From an uncultured Bacteroidota bacterium (lineage in GTDB: Bacteria > Bacteroidota > Bacteroidia > Flavobacteriales > Flavobacteriaceae), in contig CACAZM010000008.1 of the NCBI GenBank assembly GCA_902536935.1, positions 1 to 64,000 of the forward strand: DNA of 64,000 nucleotides, given 5' to 3'. The notes below the pieces were generated by a model. That model was not told where the DNA came from. It did not search any database and worked only from the letters and a program-made list of their open reading frames with translations. The translations under genes and the position numbers were made by a program. This document shows, piece by piece, positions 35,243 to 45,100 of this stretch. The number at the start of each line of letters is the position of its first letter. Positions within the stretch are counted from its first letter, which is position 1.

Positions 35243-36693
35243 TCCGTAGAGTTTACCAAGGGCAACCAAACGCAAAATCTTGTACCTTTCGGCGTGCTTG
35301 ACTCCACTTCAACTTGTCCATCATAGGTCTGCACAATATTTTTGACCATAGCCAACCCTAGACCCATTCCACTTGTTTTGGTCGTGAATTTGGGTTCAAA
35401 AATTTTGTCGATAAGATCTTGTGTGATACCGTGACCATTGTCAGTCACGCAAATGCAAACCTTATCATTTTTCTTTTTCAAGCTCACAAGAACCGATGGT
35501 TCGGGTACTTCTTCACAGGCCTGAATTGCATTTTTGATAAGATTGGTCAAGATGCGAATGAGTTGGGTTCTGTCTAAGCGCGCAAACAAGGGTTCACTCG
35601 GGGCTTCAAAAACAATATATTTCTCTGTAAAAATATCCATAGCGAGTTGAGTTGTTTTGACAACATCCAACAATTCGGACTCTTGCACAGGCATTTCTGC
35701 AAAATTGGAAAAGGCAGAGGCAATGGTGCTCAAGGTATCGATTTGATGGATCAGGGTCGAGGAAAACTCTTCAATTTTTTTGGTCGCCGAAGGGTCTTCT
35801 GGGTCAAACAGATGCTGAAAACTCTGCACACTTAAGCGCATGGGCGTTAATGGGTTTTTGATTTCATGAGCCACTTGTTTGGCCATTTCGCGCCAAGCTT
35901 GTTCACGTTCACTCTTGGCGAGGCGCACCGCACTTTCGGAAAGTTGATCGACCATGTCATTATAAGCGTTTATCAGTTTGGAGAGTTCTTTTCCCGGGGG
36001 ATTGAGATGAATTTTTTGATTGGTCGTGCCCAAAGCGGTTTGGGTGATTTTGTCACTGATTTCCTCCAAAGATTTGGTGATAAAGCGGGACACCACATAA
36101 GCAAGTATGATCGCCACACCGAGGATAAACAAATACACCTGCATCAGCCGAGAGAGAAAGTTTTGTAACTCCATTGCGCTAAGCGAATCATCATCGACAT
36201 AGGACAAGTTGAGAACGCCAATCGCCACACCGCTTTCATTGCTGATAAAAGAATAGGATGAACGGTTTTGACTTTGCCCATCTTCCGTGATTTCGACATA
36301 GTTTGTAGTCGGATTTTGACGAAGTATGGCAAGTGTAGCCTCTGTTATCGGTGAGTTTCCATCTGTGGGGGGAATCTGGGTATTGGTGATGAGAGTTCCT
36401 TCAGTGTTATAGATGCGAAAGTTGACATTTTGTTCATCTGCAATTTGAAACACTACTTCCCCAAAAATAGAGTCCAAGAATTGCTCTAGATTAGGAAAAG
36501 ACGACTGGCTGAGTATATACTCGATTCTGGTTTGTAGTTGGGCTTCTTTACGCTGAAGTCGTTGTTCGTGATATTGGTTGGACTGCTCCCGGTATTGATA
36601 GATAGTCACCCCCGCAATGAGAACGGATGCGATGAGTACCAAAGAGATCATTGCTGTAAAAATTCGTGCGCGTAAGGACAGTTTTGGTCGCAT
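35239..36693 (-). CDS. Membrane sensor histidine kinase, NtrY-like
   Basis: Two TM segments, HAMP-like linker, WREMAKQVAHEIKNPLTPMRLSVQ (H-box), LIKNAIQACEE (N-box), DNGHGI, GMGLGLAMVK. Confidence 0.9.
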   Translation of the reverse strand: MRPKLSLRARIFTAMISLVLIASVLIAGVTIYQYREQSNQYHEQRLQRKEAQLQTRIEYILSQSSFPNLEQFLDSIFGEVVFQIADEQNVNFRIYNTEGTLITNTQIPPTDGNSPITEATLAILRQNPTTNYVEITEDGQSQNRSSYSFISNESGVAIGVLNLSYVDDDSLSAMELQNFLSRLMQVYLFILGVAIILAYVVSRFITKSLEEISDKITQTALGTTNQKIHLNPPGKELSKLINAYNDMVDQLSESAVRLAKSEREQAWREMAKQVAHEIKNPLTPMRLSVQSFQHLFDPEDPSATKKIEEFSSTLIHQIDTLSTIASAFSNFAEMPVQESELLDVVKTTQLAMDIFTEKYIVFEAPSEPLFARLDRTQLIRILTNLIKNAIQACEEVPEPSVLVSLKKKNDKVCICVTDNGHGITQDLIDKIFEPKFTTKTSGMGLGLAMVKNIVQTYDGQVEVESSTPKGTRFCVWLPLVNSTE

Positions 36694-36694
36694 A

Positions 36695-37231
36695 TCAATC
36701 TTGATTTCGCATCCGCTTGTAAAGTCGAATGCCAAGCATCAAAAGGATTCCCAAAGCGAAAAGTCCAACAAGTCCATATACCCAGTCAAAACTCGTTTTA
36801 AGAGTCGCTAGAAATACAATAGCAAACAACAAAATGGTTGCCCCTTCATTCCACAAACGCATAAAGTTGGAAGTATACCGAATCTGATCACGTTGGAGAG
36901 CGCGATACATCTGATGGGTGATGAGGTGATAGACCAATAACAATCCCACAAATCCGAGCTTGATCAGCATCCACTGCAACAGAAGTAGGCCGGGGTTGAG
37001 CACCAAAAGCCAAATGGCAAAGCAAGTGGCGAGTATGGCAGACGGCCAACAAATAATAGTCCACAAACGGCGCGACATCAACTTGAGTTGTGGTACCAGC
37101 ACCGCTGCTTGATGACTGTCTTTTTGCGTGGCTTCAATATGATAAATAAACAAGCGTGGGATGTAAAACAGTCCTGCAAACCAAGTAATAACAAAAATCA
37201 AATGAAAGGCCTTGATATAGTTGTACTCCAT
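36695..37231 (-). CDS. hemJ: HemJ/CopD-type protoporphyrinogen IX oxidase
   Basis: YIKAFHLIFVITWFAGLFYIPRLFIYHIEA...SRRLWTIICWPSAILA; multiple TM; next to hemH. Confidence 0.85.
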   Translation of the reverse strand: MEYNYIKAFHLIFVITWFAGLFYIPRLFIYHIEATQKDSHQAAVLVPQLKLMSRRLWTIICWPSAILATCFAIWLLVLNPGLLLLQWMLIKLGFVGLLLVYHLITHQMYRALQRDQIRYTSNFMRLWNEGATILLFAIVFLATLKTSFDWVYGLVGLFALGILLMLGIRLYKRMRNQD

Positions 37232-37270
37232 CCTTTTGAATTGGATTTAAAAATAGGGATAAATCCGCAA

Positions 37271-38290
37271 CTAAGACACCACCGCCCACTCATCGATCCA
37301 TCGGCTGAGCACTTTAACCCATCCCTCACGGTCATTGATGCAGGGAACGACATGAAGATTTTCACCCCCACTGTCTTCAAAATCTTCAACGGCTTCCATA
37401 CCAATTTCCTCCAAAGTCTCCAAACAGTCAGAAACAAAAGCAGGAGTTACAACTGCCATGTCCTTTGTGCCTGTTTTGGCAAAGTTTTCGATGGTCTTGT
37501 CGGTGTATGGATCGAGCCATTTATCGCCCGCCAAACGAGACTGGAAGGAAGTGGAGAAAGTACCTGGCTTTAACTCCAGATAGTCAGCGACCAAACGGGT
37601 GGTTTCATAACACTGATGGCGATAGCAGTATTCATGCGCCACAGAAGGGGTTTGACAGCAAGATTGGTCTGGTTTACAATGCGATTTGGTGATATCCGTT
37701 TTCCGCAAATGTCTTTCGGGAATCCCGTGGTAGGAAAACAAGATGTGTTCCCAATTTTTTTCTTGTAAAAATTCTTGAATCGATTGGGATAAAACCCGGA
37801 TATAATCTGGATGTTTATAAAAAGCAGGGAGATGAGTAAACACCATATCGGGGTAGTCTTTGGCCCGAATTTGCTCCGCCAAAACAATGATGGTTTCCGT
37901 TGTTGCCATGGCATGTTGGGGGTAAAGCGGGACGAGGAGAACCTCATCAACGCCTTTCTTATGAAGCTCTGCCAAACCCGTGGAGATGCTGGGCTTTCCG
38001 TATCGCATCGCCAAAGCGATAGGCACGGTGGTGTTTTGTTGGACTTTAGATTGTAAACGCTCCGATAACACAATGAGTGGCGAGCCCTCATCCCACCAGA
38101 TTTTTTTGTAGGCCTTTGCCGATCGGCGAGGACGGGTGTTGAGAATAATCCCTTTCACCAAAAAAGTACGCAACCATTTTGGTAGGTCAATGACGCGTTC
38201 GTCCATTAAAAATTCCTCAAGATATGGCTTAACGTCTTTGGGTTCGGGGCTATCGGGTGACCCCAAATTGACGAGTAATACTCCTTTCAT
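37271..38290 (-). CDS. hemH: Ferrochelatase
   Basis: KGVLLVNLGSPDSPEPKDVKPYLEEFLMDERVIDLP...HILFSYHGIPERHL...SFQSRLAGDKWLDPYTD...VVTPAFVSDCLETLEEI. Confidence 0.95.
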   Translation of the reverse strand: MKGVLLVNLGSPDSPEPKDVKPYLEEFLMDERVIDLPKWLRTFLVKGIILNTRPRRSAKAYKKIWWDEGSPLIVLSERLQSKVQQNTTVPIALAMRYGKPSISTGLAELHKKGVDEVLLVPLYPQHAMATTETIIVLAEQIRAKDYPDMVFTHLPAFYKHPDYIRVLSQSIQEFLQEKNWEHILFSYHGIPERHLRKTDITKSHCKPDQSCCQTPSVAHEYCYRHQCYETTRLVADYLELKPGTFSTSFQSRLAGDKWLDPYTDKTIENFAKTGTKDMAVVTPAFVSDCLETLEEIGMEAVEDFEDSGGENLHVVPCINDREGWVKVLSRWIDEWAVVS

Positions 38291-38299
38291 CGCTTTTTT

Positions 38300-39166
38300 T
38301 TACGAAGATAATGACATAATATATTTTTTGGGCGTTGTGCCGTATTTCTTTTTAAAAGCAGCAATAAAATGGCTCGAAGTGCTATAACCCAATTTCAAGC
38401 CAACTTCATTGACGTTTTGAGTTCCGCCAGTGAGCATTTGTCGGGCGGTTTCCATCTTATAATCGAGCAAAAACTGAAATACGGGAGCCCCATAAAGTTG
38501 CTTAAAACCATCTTTGAGTCGTTTGAGACTGATGCCCACTTCCTCGGCTAGTGCTGGCAAACTCGGGGGTTCTGCCATACGCTCAACTACAATTTGTTTG
38601 GCGCGGTGGATTTTGCGAACATTTTCCTCATCTGCCAAAAAAGGACACTGGGCAATATCGGATTGTTTGTCGGGGTTGAAATACAAACTAAACAATTCAT
38701 ACACCTTGGCTTTGAGGTAAAGGCGACCCATCAAGGCATCGGGTTCATGCTGGAACATCTGACTCAAAATCACCGCCATGGCTGGGCTGATGATTTGATC
38801 TTGATAGTATTTTTTATTGATGTTTTCGTCGTTTAGAAAAGAGATGGTTTCGGCCTCGTGCGAAAAAAGCGCGTGAAACTTTTGAATCGAAATCAAGATG
38901 CTAATCATTTTGGTTTGGGGCGCCAGTCGGGCTTGCATCGGCAAGGAGCGCTGAGGGTTGTACAGAAGTAAGACGTGTTCATCTGTAAGCGGTAAGGTAT
39001 AACTTCCATTATTGAAGAAAAAACTCGCCCCACCCTTAAAACAAAAATGAAACTGAATGCAATTGACATCCACCTCGCGACTGATGGTATGCTCAAAGGA
39101 ACTGCTGTTGTCGTACTGCAACACCAAAAACCCCGTTTCAATTTGACTGACTTGCTCTACTCCCAT
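38300..39166 (-). CDS. AraC family transcriptional regulator
   Basis: C-terminal HTH: SLPALAEEVGISLKRLKDGFKQLYGAPVFQFLLDYKMETARQML...NEVGLKLGYSTSSHFIAAFKKKYGTTPKKY; start set at MGVEQVSQIETGF because the upstream ATG overlaps a promoter-like motif. Confidence 0.9.
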   Translation of the reverse strand: MGVEQVSQIETGFLVLQYDNSSSFEHTISREVDVNCIQFHFCFKGGASFFFNNGSYTLPLTDEHVLLLYNPQRSLPMQARLAPQTKMISILISIQKFHALFSHEAETISFLNDENINKKYYQDQIISPAMAVILSQMFQHEPDALMGRLYLKAKVYELFSLYFNPDKQSDIAQCPFLADEENVRKIHRAKQIVVERMAEPPSLPALAEEVGISLKRLKDGFKQLYGAPVFQFLLDYKMETARQMLTGGTQNVNEVGLKLGYSTSSHFIAAFKKKYGTTPKKYIMSLSS

Positions 39167-39186
39167 AGCGTTATTTTTAATATGCA

Positions 39187-39315
39187 AATTTGATACAAAC
39201 ATAGCTTATTTATATTGAATCTAAGGTATTGGCCTGTTTTGAACCCCAAAGCGTTGTAAAAAGTCCTTTGAGCGTTATTTTTTTGCTGATCACCAAAATA
39301 GTTTTGTATCAAATT
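39187..39315. promoter_or_regulatory. Divergent AraC/hemA intergenic promoter region with 13-bp inverted repeats
   Basis: TTTGTATCAAATT at 39303-39315 (+) and its reverse complement AATTTGATACAAA at 39187-39199. Each is fused to a Bacteroidetes -7-like TAnnTTTG: TAGTTTTG on + and TATGTTTG on -. Confidence 0.55.
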
Positions 39316-39330
39316 CCAAATATTCCATAG

Positions 39331-40563
39331 TTGACAAACCAACTATCGTTATCGTGTATCGGGGTGAGCTATAAAAAAGCAGATGTTACCTCTCGTGGAC
39401 AATTTAGCCTTTCGCTTCGTGCGCAACAAAAGCTACTGGAAGCCGCCCAAGCCAAGCAAATTCAATCCATTACTGTTCATTCGACTTGCAACCGAACTGA
39501 AATCTATGCCCATGGCGCCGAAACCAAAGAATTGGTGGAACTGCTTTGTGCGTTTTCGCAAGGAAATCCAAATGTGTTTTCCAAAATTGGCTATGTGTTG
39601 AAAGACGAAGATGCTCTCAGTCATTTGTTTCGTGTAGGAACAGGCCTAGATTCGCAAATTCTAGGGGATTTTGAGATTATTGCGCAACTCAAAAAAAGCT
39701 TTATTCGCTCCAAAAAAATGGGATTGCTCGATTCCCTATTTGAACGCCTCTTTAACTCGGTAATCCTGGCGAGTAAACGCATCAAAAATGAAACCCAGAT
39801 TTCCTCAGGAACTACCTCGGTTTCCTATGCATCTGTGCGTTATATCCTCGACCATATCGACAATCCAGATCAAAAAAATATACTGTTGTTTGGCATGGGT
39901 AAAATCGGAAGGAACACCTGTGAAAATCTTGTGAAACACACCCAAAATGACCATATCGTTCTGATCAATCGAACACGCAAACGCGCAGAAAAAATGGCTG
40001 TGAAATTTAAACTGATCGTTAAAGACTATGCCGATCTGCCTGTTGAAATTCGAAAAGCTGATATTATTATCGTTGCTACTGGTGCCGAAAAACCAACCCT
40101 ATCCAAATCATTGATTCACACCGAGAGCCCCTTGCTTGTTCTCGACCTATCAATCCCCAAAAACGTGGATGACGATGTATTGGATCTTCCCAATGTAACA
40201 CGAATTCACATCGACGAGCTGTCAAGTATGACAGATAATACCCTTTTCGAACGCCAAAAAGAAATCCCAAAAGCAGAAGCTATCATCGTGGAAGTTGTCG
40301 AAGAGTTTACAGATTGGTTGGGTACGCGTTCGTTTGCACCTACAGTGCAGGCCCTCAAACAAATGATGGAAAAATTGGAGCAACAGGCCCTTGCCCAACA
40401 CCAAAAAAAACACCCACATCTCAAATCAGAGGAAGCCACCTTACTCTCTCAACACTTGATTCAAAAAATCACAAATCGCGTAGCCAATCATATGCGAAAT
40501 AGTGAAAATACTGCTGAAAGTGTAAAAACCATCCAAGACGTTTTTAATATCCCTTCCAAATGA
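39331..40563 (+). CDS. hemA: Glutamyl-tRNA reductase (TTG start)
   Basis: CIGVSYKKADVTSRGQFSL...STCNRTEIYA...LFRVGTGLDSQILGDFEIIAQLK...LLFGMGKIGRNTCENL; TTG at 39331 immediately after in-frame TAG. Confidence 0.93.
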   Translation: MTNQLSLSCIGVSYKKADVTSRGQFSLSLRAQQKLLEAAQAKQIQSITVHSTCNRTEIYAHGAETKELVELLCAFSQGNPNVFSKIGYVLKDEDALSHLFRVGTGLDSQILGDFEIIAQLKKSFIRSKKMGLLDSLFERLFNSVILASKRIKNETQISSGTTSVSYASVRYILDHIDNPDQKNILLFGMGKIGRNTCENLVKHTQNDHIVLINRTRKRAEKMAVKFKLIVKDYADLPVEIRKADIIIVATGAEKPTLSKSLIHTESPLLVLDLSIPKNVDDDVLDLPNVTRIHIDELSSMTDNTLFERQKEIPKAEAIIVEVVEEFTDWLGTRSFAPTVQALKQMMEKLEQQALAQHQKKHPHLKSEEATLLSQHLIQKITNRVANHMRNSENTAESVKTIQDVFNIPSK

Positions 40564-41465
40564 AGCCGCTGCGAATTGGAACACGTAGCAGTGCACTGGC
40601 ACTGTGGCAGGCGCATTGGGTGCAAAACGCCCTTTCGGAAATCGGATTAACATCCGAACTGGTGCCGATTAATTCCTCAGGGGACACCAACCTCGTTCAA
40701 CCTCTCTATGAAATGGGCGTTGTGGGCGTGTTTACCAAAGAACTCGATCAGGCCTTACTCCAAAACGAAGTCGACCTCTGTGTTCACAGTATGAAAGATG
40801 TACCCACACAACTCCCGGCGGGAATCGTCGCGGGATTTGTTCCAGAAAGAGGGCATGCTGGTGATGTTATTGTGTTTCAAAACAAAGACTGGAAACGTCT
40901 TCCACATCGAACCATCGCAACCAGTAGTTTACGCAGACAATCACAGTGGCTTTTTGCATACAATAATGATCGTGTTGTTCCCCTGAGAGGAAATATTCAA
41001 ACCCGCATCGATAAAATCAAAACCAATAATTGGGACGGTGCAATATTTGCACAATCTGGACTCGAACGGCTTTATACTGACCCTACAATTTTTACCCCTG
41101 TCGACTGGATGATTCCTGCCCCAGCACAAGGAGCTATCCTAGTGACCACCCGAGCAGAAGAAACCAAACTTCTCGATAATATTAAACCGCTTTCTCACCT
41201 GCCAACACAAGATTGTGTACAGGCCGAGCGCGATTTTTTGCGTGCCCTTCAAGGCGGTTGTTCAGCGCCAATTGGTGCCTACGCTAGCGTTCATAACAAT
41301 CGTATTTCCTTTGTAGGATCTGTGACCGCAACCGATGGATCTCGACATATCGAAATCCGAGAATCCTATGATCGCCAAGACCCCGATATTGGAAAACAAG
41401 CTGCTGAAACCCTTGTCCGTAATGGCGGTGAACAGGTACTCGATAAGCTAAAAAGCCATGACTAA
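40560..41465 (+). CDS. hemC: Hydroxymethylbilane synthase
   Basis: RIGTRSSALALWQAHWV...VHSMKDVPTQLP...RGNIQTRIDKI...LQGGCSAPIGAYA. Confidence 0.96.
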   Translation: MKPLRIGTRSSALALWQAHWVQNALSEIGLTSELVPINSSGDTNLVQPLYEMGVVGVFTKELDQALLQNEVDLCVHSMKDVPTQLPAGIVAGFVPERGHAGDVIVFQNKDWKRLPHRTIATSSLRRQSQWLFAYNNDRVVPLRGNIQTRIDKIKTNNWDGAIFAQSGLERLYTDPTIFTPVDWMIPAPAQGAILVTTRAEETKLLDNIKPLSHLPTQDCVQAERDFLRALQGGCSAPIGAYASVHNNRISFVGSVTATDGSRHIEIRESYDRQDPDIGKQAAETLVRNGGEQVLDKLKSHD

Positions 41466-42120
41466 TCCACTTGTGTTGTCGACAAAAAAACTTCGTTTTC
41501 ATCAACTTGAACGATTGATGGCTGCCCAATGTGATGTGGTTGATTATGATGCTTTACAGATCGAAATCCAACACTTTTCAATTCCAAAAAAACCGAATTA
41601 TTGGGTGTTTAGCAGTCAGAACGCTGTTCGCTCTTTTTTGGCCAATCCAACAGCTTCTGCACATCAAAAACCAATCCTTTGCGTGGGCGAAAAGACCAAA
41701 TCACTTTTGGAAGAAAATGGGCAAAAAGTGATTAAAACATCTCAAAACATGCTAGAATTGGTCGATTTTATTCACAAAACGATGAAAAATGAGCATTTTT
41801 TGCACATTTGTGGAAATCGAAAATTACCTGATTTTGCAGCTGGGATGCAAAAAGCAGAGATTTACTATGCTGAAGTGACTGCCTACCATACGCATCTGGT
41901 GTCTCGTGTACAGACTCCAGAACCACAGGGGTTGTTGTTTTACAGTCCAAGTGGGGTGGAAAGTTATTTGCAAAACAATTCGATTGGTGCAAGCTGGTGC
42001 TTTTGCATCGGAGAAACTACTGCAAATGCTGTTCGTCCCCTGACTAAGCACCTAACCGTTTCACCCAAGCCAGATGCTGACCTGTTGGTCGCTGCTACTG
42101 CAACACATTTTAGACGATGA
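41458..42120 (+). CDS. hemD: Uroporphyrinogen-III synthase
   Basis: Position in the hem operon; [12 protein letters not shown]...[11 protein letters not shown]...[10 protein letters not shown]. Confidence 0.85.
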   Translation: MTNPLVLSTKKLRFHQLERLMAAQCDVVDYDALQIEIQHFSIPKKPNYWVFSSQNAVRSFLANPTASAHQKPILCVGEKTKSLLEENGQKVIKTSQNMLELVDFIHKTMKNEHFLHICGNRKLPDFAAGMQKAEIYYAEVTAYHTHLVSRVQTPEPQGLLFYSPSGVESYLQNNSIGASWCFCIGETTANAVRPLTKHLTVSPKPDADLLVAATATHFRR

Positions 42121-43157
42121 ATCCCCTAAAAAATGATATTTTCTTACAAGCCCTTGCGGGCAAAACACTCCGACGACCTCCCGTTTGGATGATGAGACAA
42201 GCTGGACGATATCTGCCAGACTTTATAAAGCTCAAAGAAAAATATGACTTCTTTACCCGCTGCCAAACGCCCGAACTGGCTTCGGAAATTACCGTCATGC
42301 CAATCGATCAGATTGGAACCGATGCCGCAATTCTTTTTAGCGATATCCTAGTCGTTCCACAAGCCATGGGGGTTGACGTGCAAATGAAACCCGACCTAGG
42401 GCCATGGTTGCCAAATCCCATCCGCAACCAAGCCGACGTTGGTAAGGTTGAAATCCCCGACGTTCACGACCGTTTACACTACGTGATGGATGCCATCAAA
42501 CATACCTTGAAACGTCTAGATAATCGCGTGCCACTGATCGGTTTTGCTGGAGCGCCATGGACAATCTTTTGCTATATGATCCAAGGACAAGGATCTAAAA
42601 CTTTTGACAAGGCCAAGGCCTTTTGCTTCTCTGAACCAGAAAGTGCACACCAACTTCTGCAAAAAATTACCGATACCACTATCGCTTATCTAAGGGCAAA
42701 ACATAGAGCCGGCGTTCATACTGTTCAGCTGTTTGACTCTTGGGGTGGAGTGCTATCACCAGATGATTACACCGCTTTTTCGTGGAACTACAGTAAACAA
42801 ATTATCGATGCCCTCGGCGATGAGATTCCTGTGATTTTATTTGCCAAAGGCTGTTGGTATGCCCTTCACGACATGGCACAATCCAAGGTAAAAGCCCTCG
42901 GAATTGATTGGACGTGTACTGCCAGAAATGCGCGCTATCTCACTGGTGGACAAATGACACTACAAGGCAATTTTGACCCCGCTCGGTTGTTGAGTCCAAT
43001 CCCAGAAATTCAAAGGCGAACTCGGGAAATGATTGAAGAATTTGGTACAACCAACTATATCGCCAACCTTGGCCATGGGATTTTACCAAATATCCCTGTA
43101 GATCATGCCAAGGCCTTTGTCGATACTGTTAAATCCTATGAACCACGACGATACTGA
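42117..43157 (+). CDS. hemE: Uroporphyrinogen decarboxylase
   Basis: [18 protein letters not shown]...[14 protein letters not shown]...[13 protein letters not shown]...[19 protein letters not shown]. Confidence 0.97.
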   Translation: MNPLKNDIFLQALAGKTLRRPPVWMMRQAGRYLPDFIKLKEKYDFFTRCQTPELASEITVMPIDQIGTDAAILFSDILVVPQAMGVDVQMKPDLGPWLPNPIRNQADVGKVEIPDVHDRLHYVMDAIKHTLKRLDNRVPLIGFAGAPWTIFCYMIQGQGSKTFDKAKAFCFSEPESAHQLLQKITDTTIAYLRAKHRAGVHTVQLFDSWGGVLSPDDYTAFSWNYSKQIIDALGDEIPVILFAKGCWYALHDMAQSKVKALGIDWTCTARNARYLTGGQMTLQGNFDPARLLSPIPEIQRRTREMIEEFGTTNYIANLGHGILPNIPVDHAKAFVDTVKSYEPRRY

Positions 43158-44065
43158 TGAAAGATAAATTTTCCACCTATATTGACAAGCTGCAAGATCG
43201 CATTAGCTCTGCATTGGAGAAAATCGATGGTACCGCTCGCTTTCAAATCGACAACTGGGAACGTGCCGGCGGAGGTGGAGGACAGTCACGCATTCTTGAA
43301 AATGGAACGGTATTTGAGAAAGGAGGCGTTAATGTATCCAAGGTTTATGGTCAACTACCCGAAACTATGAAAGCATACCTTAAGGTGAAACAAGGTAATT
43401 TTTTTGCCTGTGGCATCAGCTTGGTCATTCATCCCAATAGCCCGTTCGTACCAACGGTTCACGCCAACTTTCGCTATTTTGAGCTTTATGACAACAACAA
43501 AGAAGTTGTTGATCAGTGGTTCGGTGGAGGAATTGATCTCACGCCTTACTATCTGTTTGATGAGGATGTGGTGCATTTTCATCAGCAGTGCAAGTCGGTT
43601 TGTGATGCGCATGATTCAACGTTCTATCAAAACTTTAAGGACAAATGCGATCGCTATTTTTGGAACACGCATAGGAATGAGGCGCGCGGAGTTGGGGGAT
43701 TGTTTTTTGACTATTGCCGAGCGAGTGATGAACGATCGATAGAGCAATGGTATGGCTTTGTCACTGCAGCAGGAGATGCCTTTTTGGATTGTTACACCCC
43801 CATTGTAAACAAGCGAAAAGACCTCCCGTTTGGCCTCGAACAACGAAGCTGGCAAGAGCTCAGACGAGGACGTTATGTCGAATTCAATTTGATTCATGAC
43901 AAAGGCACCCTCTTTGGACTCAAAACCCAAGGCCGAATTGAAAGTATACTGATGAGTCTTCCACCTGCTGTGCAGTGGAAATACAACGTCAGCCCAGCCC
44001 CTGACTCAGAAGAGGAACGCCTAGTGCGTGTATTACAAAACCCCATCAATTGGATAAAACAATAA
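43157..44065 (+). CDS. hemF: Oxygen-dependent coproporphyrinogen-III oxidase
   Basis: WERAGGGGGQSRILENGTVFEKGGVNVSKVYG...VHANFRYFEL...WFGGGIDLTPYYLFDED...GVGGLFFDY. Confidence 0.97.
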   Translation: MKDKFSTYIDKLQDRISSALEKIDGTARFQIDNWERAGGGGGQSRILENGTVFEKGGVNVSKVYGQLPETMKAYLKVKQGNFFACGISLVIHPNSPFVPTVHANFRYFELYDNNKEVVDQWFGGGIDLTPYYLFDEDVVHFHQQCKSVCDAHDSTFYQNFKDKCDRYFWNTHRNEARGVGGLFFDYCRASDERSIEQWYGFVTAAGDAFLDCYTPIVNKRKDLPFGLEQRSWQELRRGRYVEFNLIHDKGTLFGLKTQGRIESILMSLPPAVQWKYNVSPAPDSEEERLVRVLQNPINWIKQ

Positions 44066-44068
44066 GTG

Positions 44069-45043
44069 ATGTATCCCATTCGTAGAAAACGACGATTACG
44101 CAAAAGTGCTGCGCTGAGAGACTTGGTGCAAGAAACACACCTTCACCCTTATGACTTTATCGTTCCCCTTTTTGTGGTGGAAGGTAAAAGTGTAAAAGAA
44201 GAGATTCCCTCGATGCCGAATATCTATCGCATGAGTTTGGATGAAATCCAAAAGGAAGTTGGATTGCTTTGGAAGATGGGGCTCAAGGGAGTTTTGGTTT
44301 TTGTCAAAGTAGAAGATCGTCTAAAAGACAACGCTGGTACAGAAGCCCTCAATGCTGATGGATTGATGCAACGCGCTATTCAATCGATCAAAGCTACGGT
44401 TCCCGAAATGGTTGTCTTTTCCGATGTAGCCCTCGATCCCTATTCTTCATTTGGGCATGATGGCATTGTGGAAGACAATACCATCGTCAATGACGCAACC
44501 GTTGACGTACTAGCGCAAATGGCACTCAGCCATGCGCAAGCAGGAGCCGATGTTGTGGCCCCAAGCGATATGATGGATGGACGGGTATTGCACATTCGAA
44601 AGGCACTGGAAAATAGCGGATTTCTAGACACTTGTATTATGAGCTATGCCGCAAAATATGCCTCAAGTTTTTACGGTCCTTTTAGAGATGCTTTGGACTC
44701 GGCTCCAGGATTTGGAGACAAAAAAACCTATCAAATGAACCCTGCCAATCGAAAAGAAGCCATGGATGAAGTTCTTCTCGATATCGAAGAAGGAGCCGAT
44801 CTTGTAATGGTCAAACCAGGCCTTGCGTATTTGGATATCCTCCGCGATTTACACGACACCACTAATGTGCCTTTGGCGGTGTATCAAGTCAGTGGGGAAT
44901 ATGCCATGCTTCGAGCTGCTGCCGAAAAGGGATGGTTGGATTACGAAATGGTGATGATGGAGCAACTCCTCGCTTTTAAGCGTGCAGGAGCTTCGATCAT
45001 TGCAAGCTATTCCGCCAAAGATGCTGTAGCACTGCTGGGATAA
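44069..45043 (+). CDS. hemB: Delta-aminolevulinic acid dehydratase
   Basis: RRLRKSAALRDLVQET...DVALDPYSSFGHDGIV...ADVVAPSDMMDGRV...YAAKYASSFYGPFRDA...MVKPGLAYLDILRD. Confidence 0.96.
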   Translation: MYPIRRKRRLRKSAALRDLVQETHLHPYDFIVPLFVVEGKSVKEEIPSMPNIYRMSLDEIQKEVGLLWKMGLKGVLVFVKVEDRLKDNAGTEALNADGLMQRAIQSIKATVPEMVVFSDVALDPYSSFGHDGIVEDNTIVNDATVDVLAQMALSHAQAGADVVAPSDMMDGRVLHIRKALENSGFLDTCIMSYAAKYASSFYGPFRDALDSAPGFGDKKTYQMNPANRKEAMDEVLLDIEEGADLVMVKPGLAYLDILRDLHDTTNVPLAVYQVSGEYAMLRAAAEKGWLDYEMVMMEQLLAFKRAGASIIASYSAKDAVALLG

Positions 45044-45100
45044 GCAAACCCATAAACTTGAAATAGTTTTTGTACATTGGATGGTATAATCTAAGCTATA

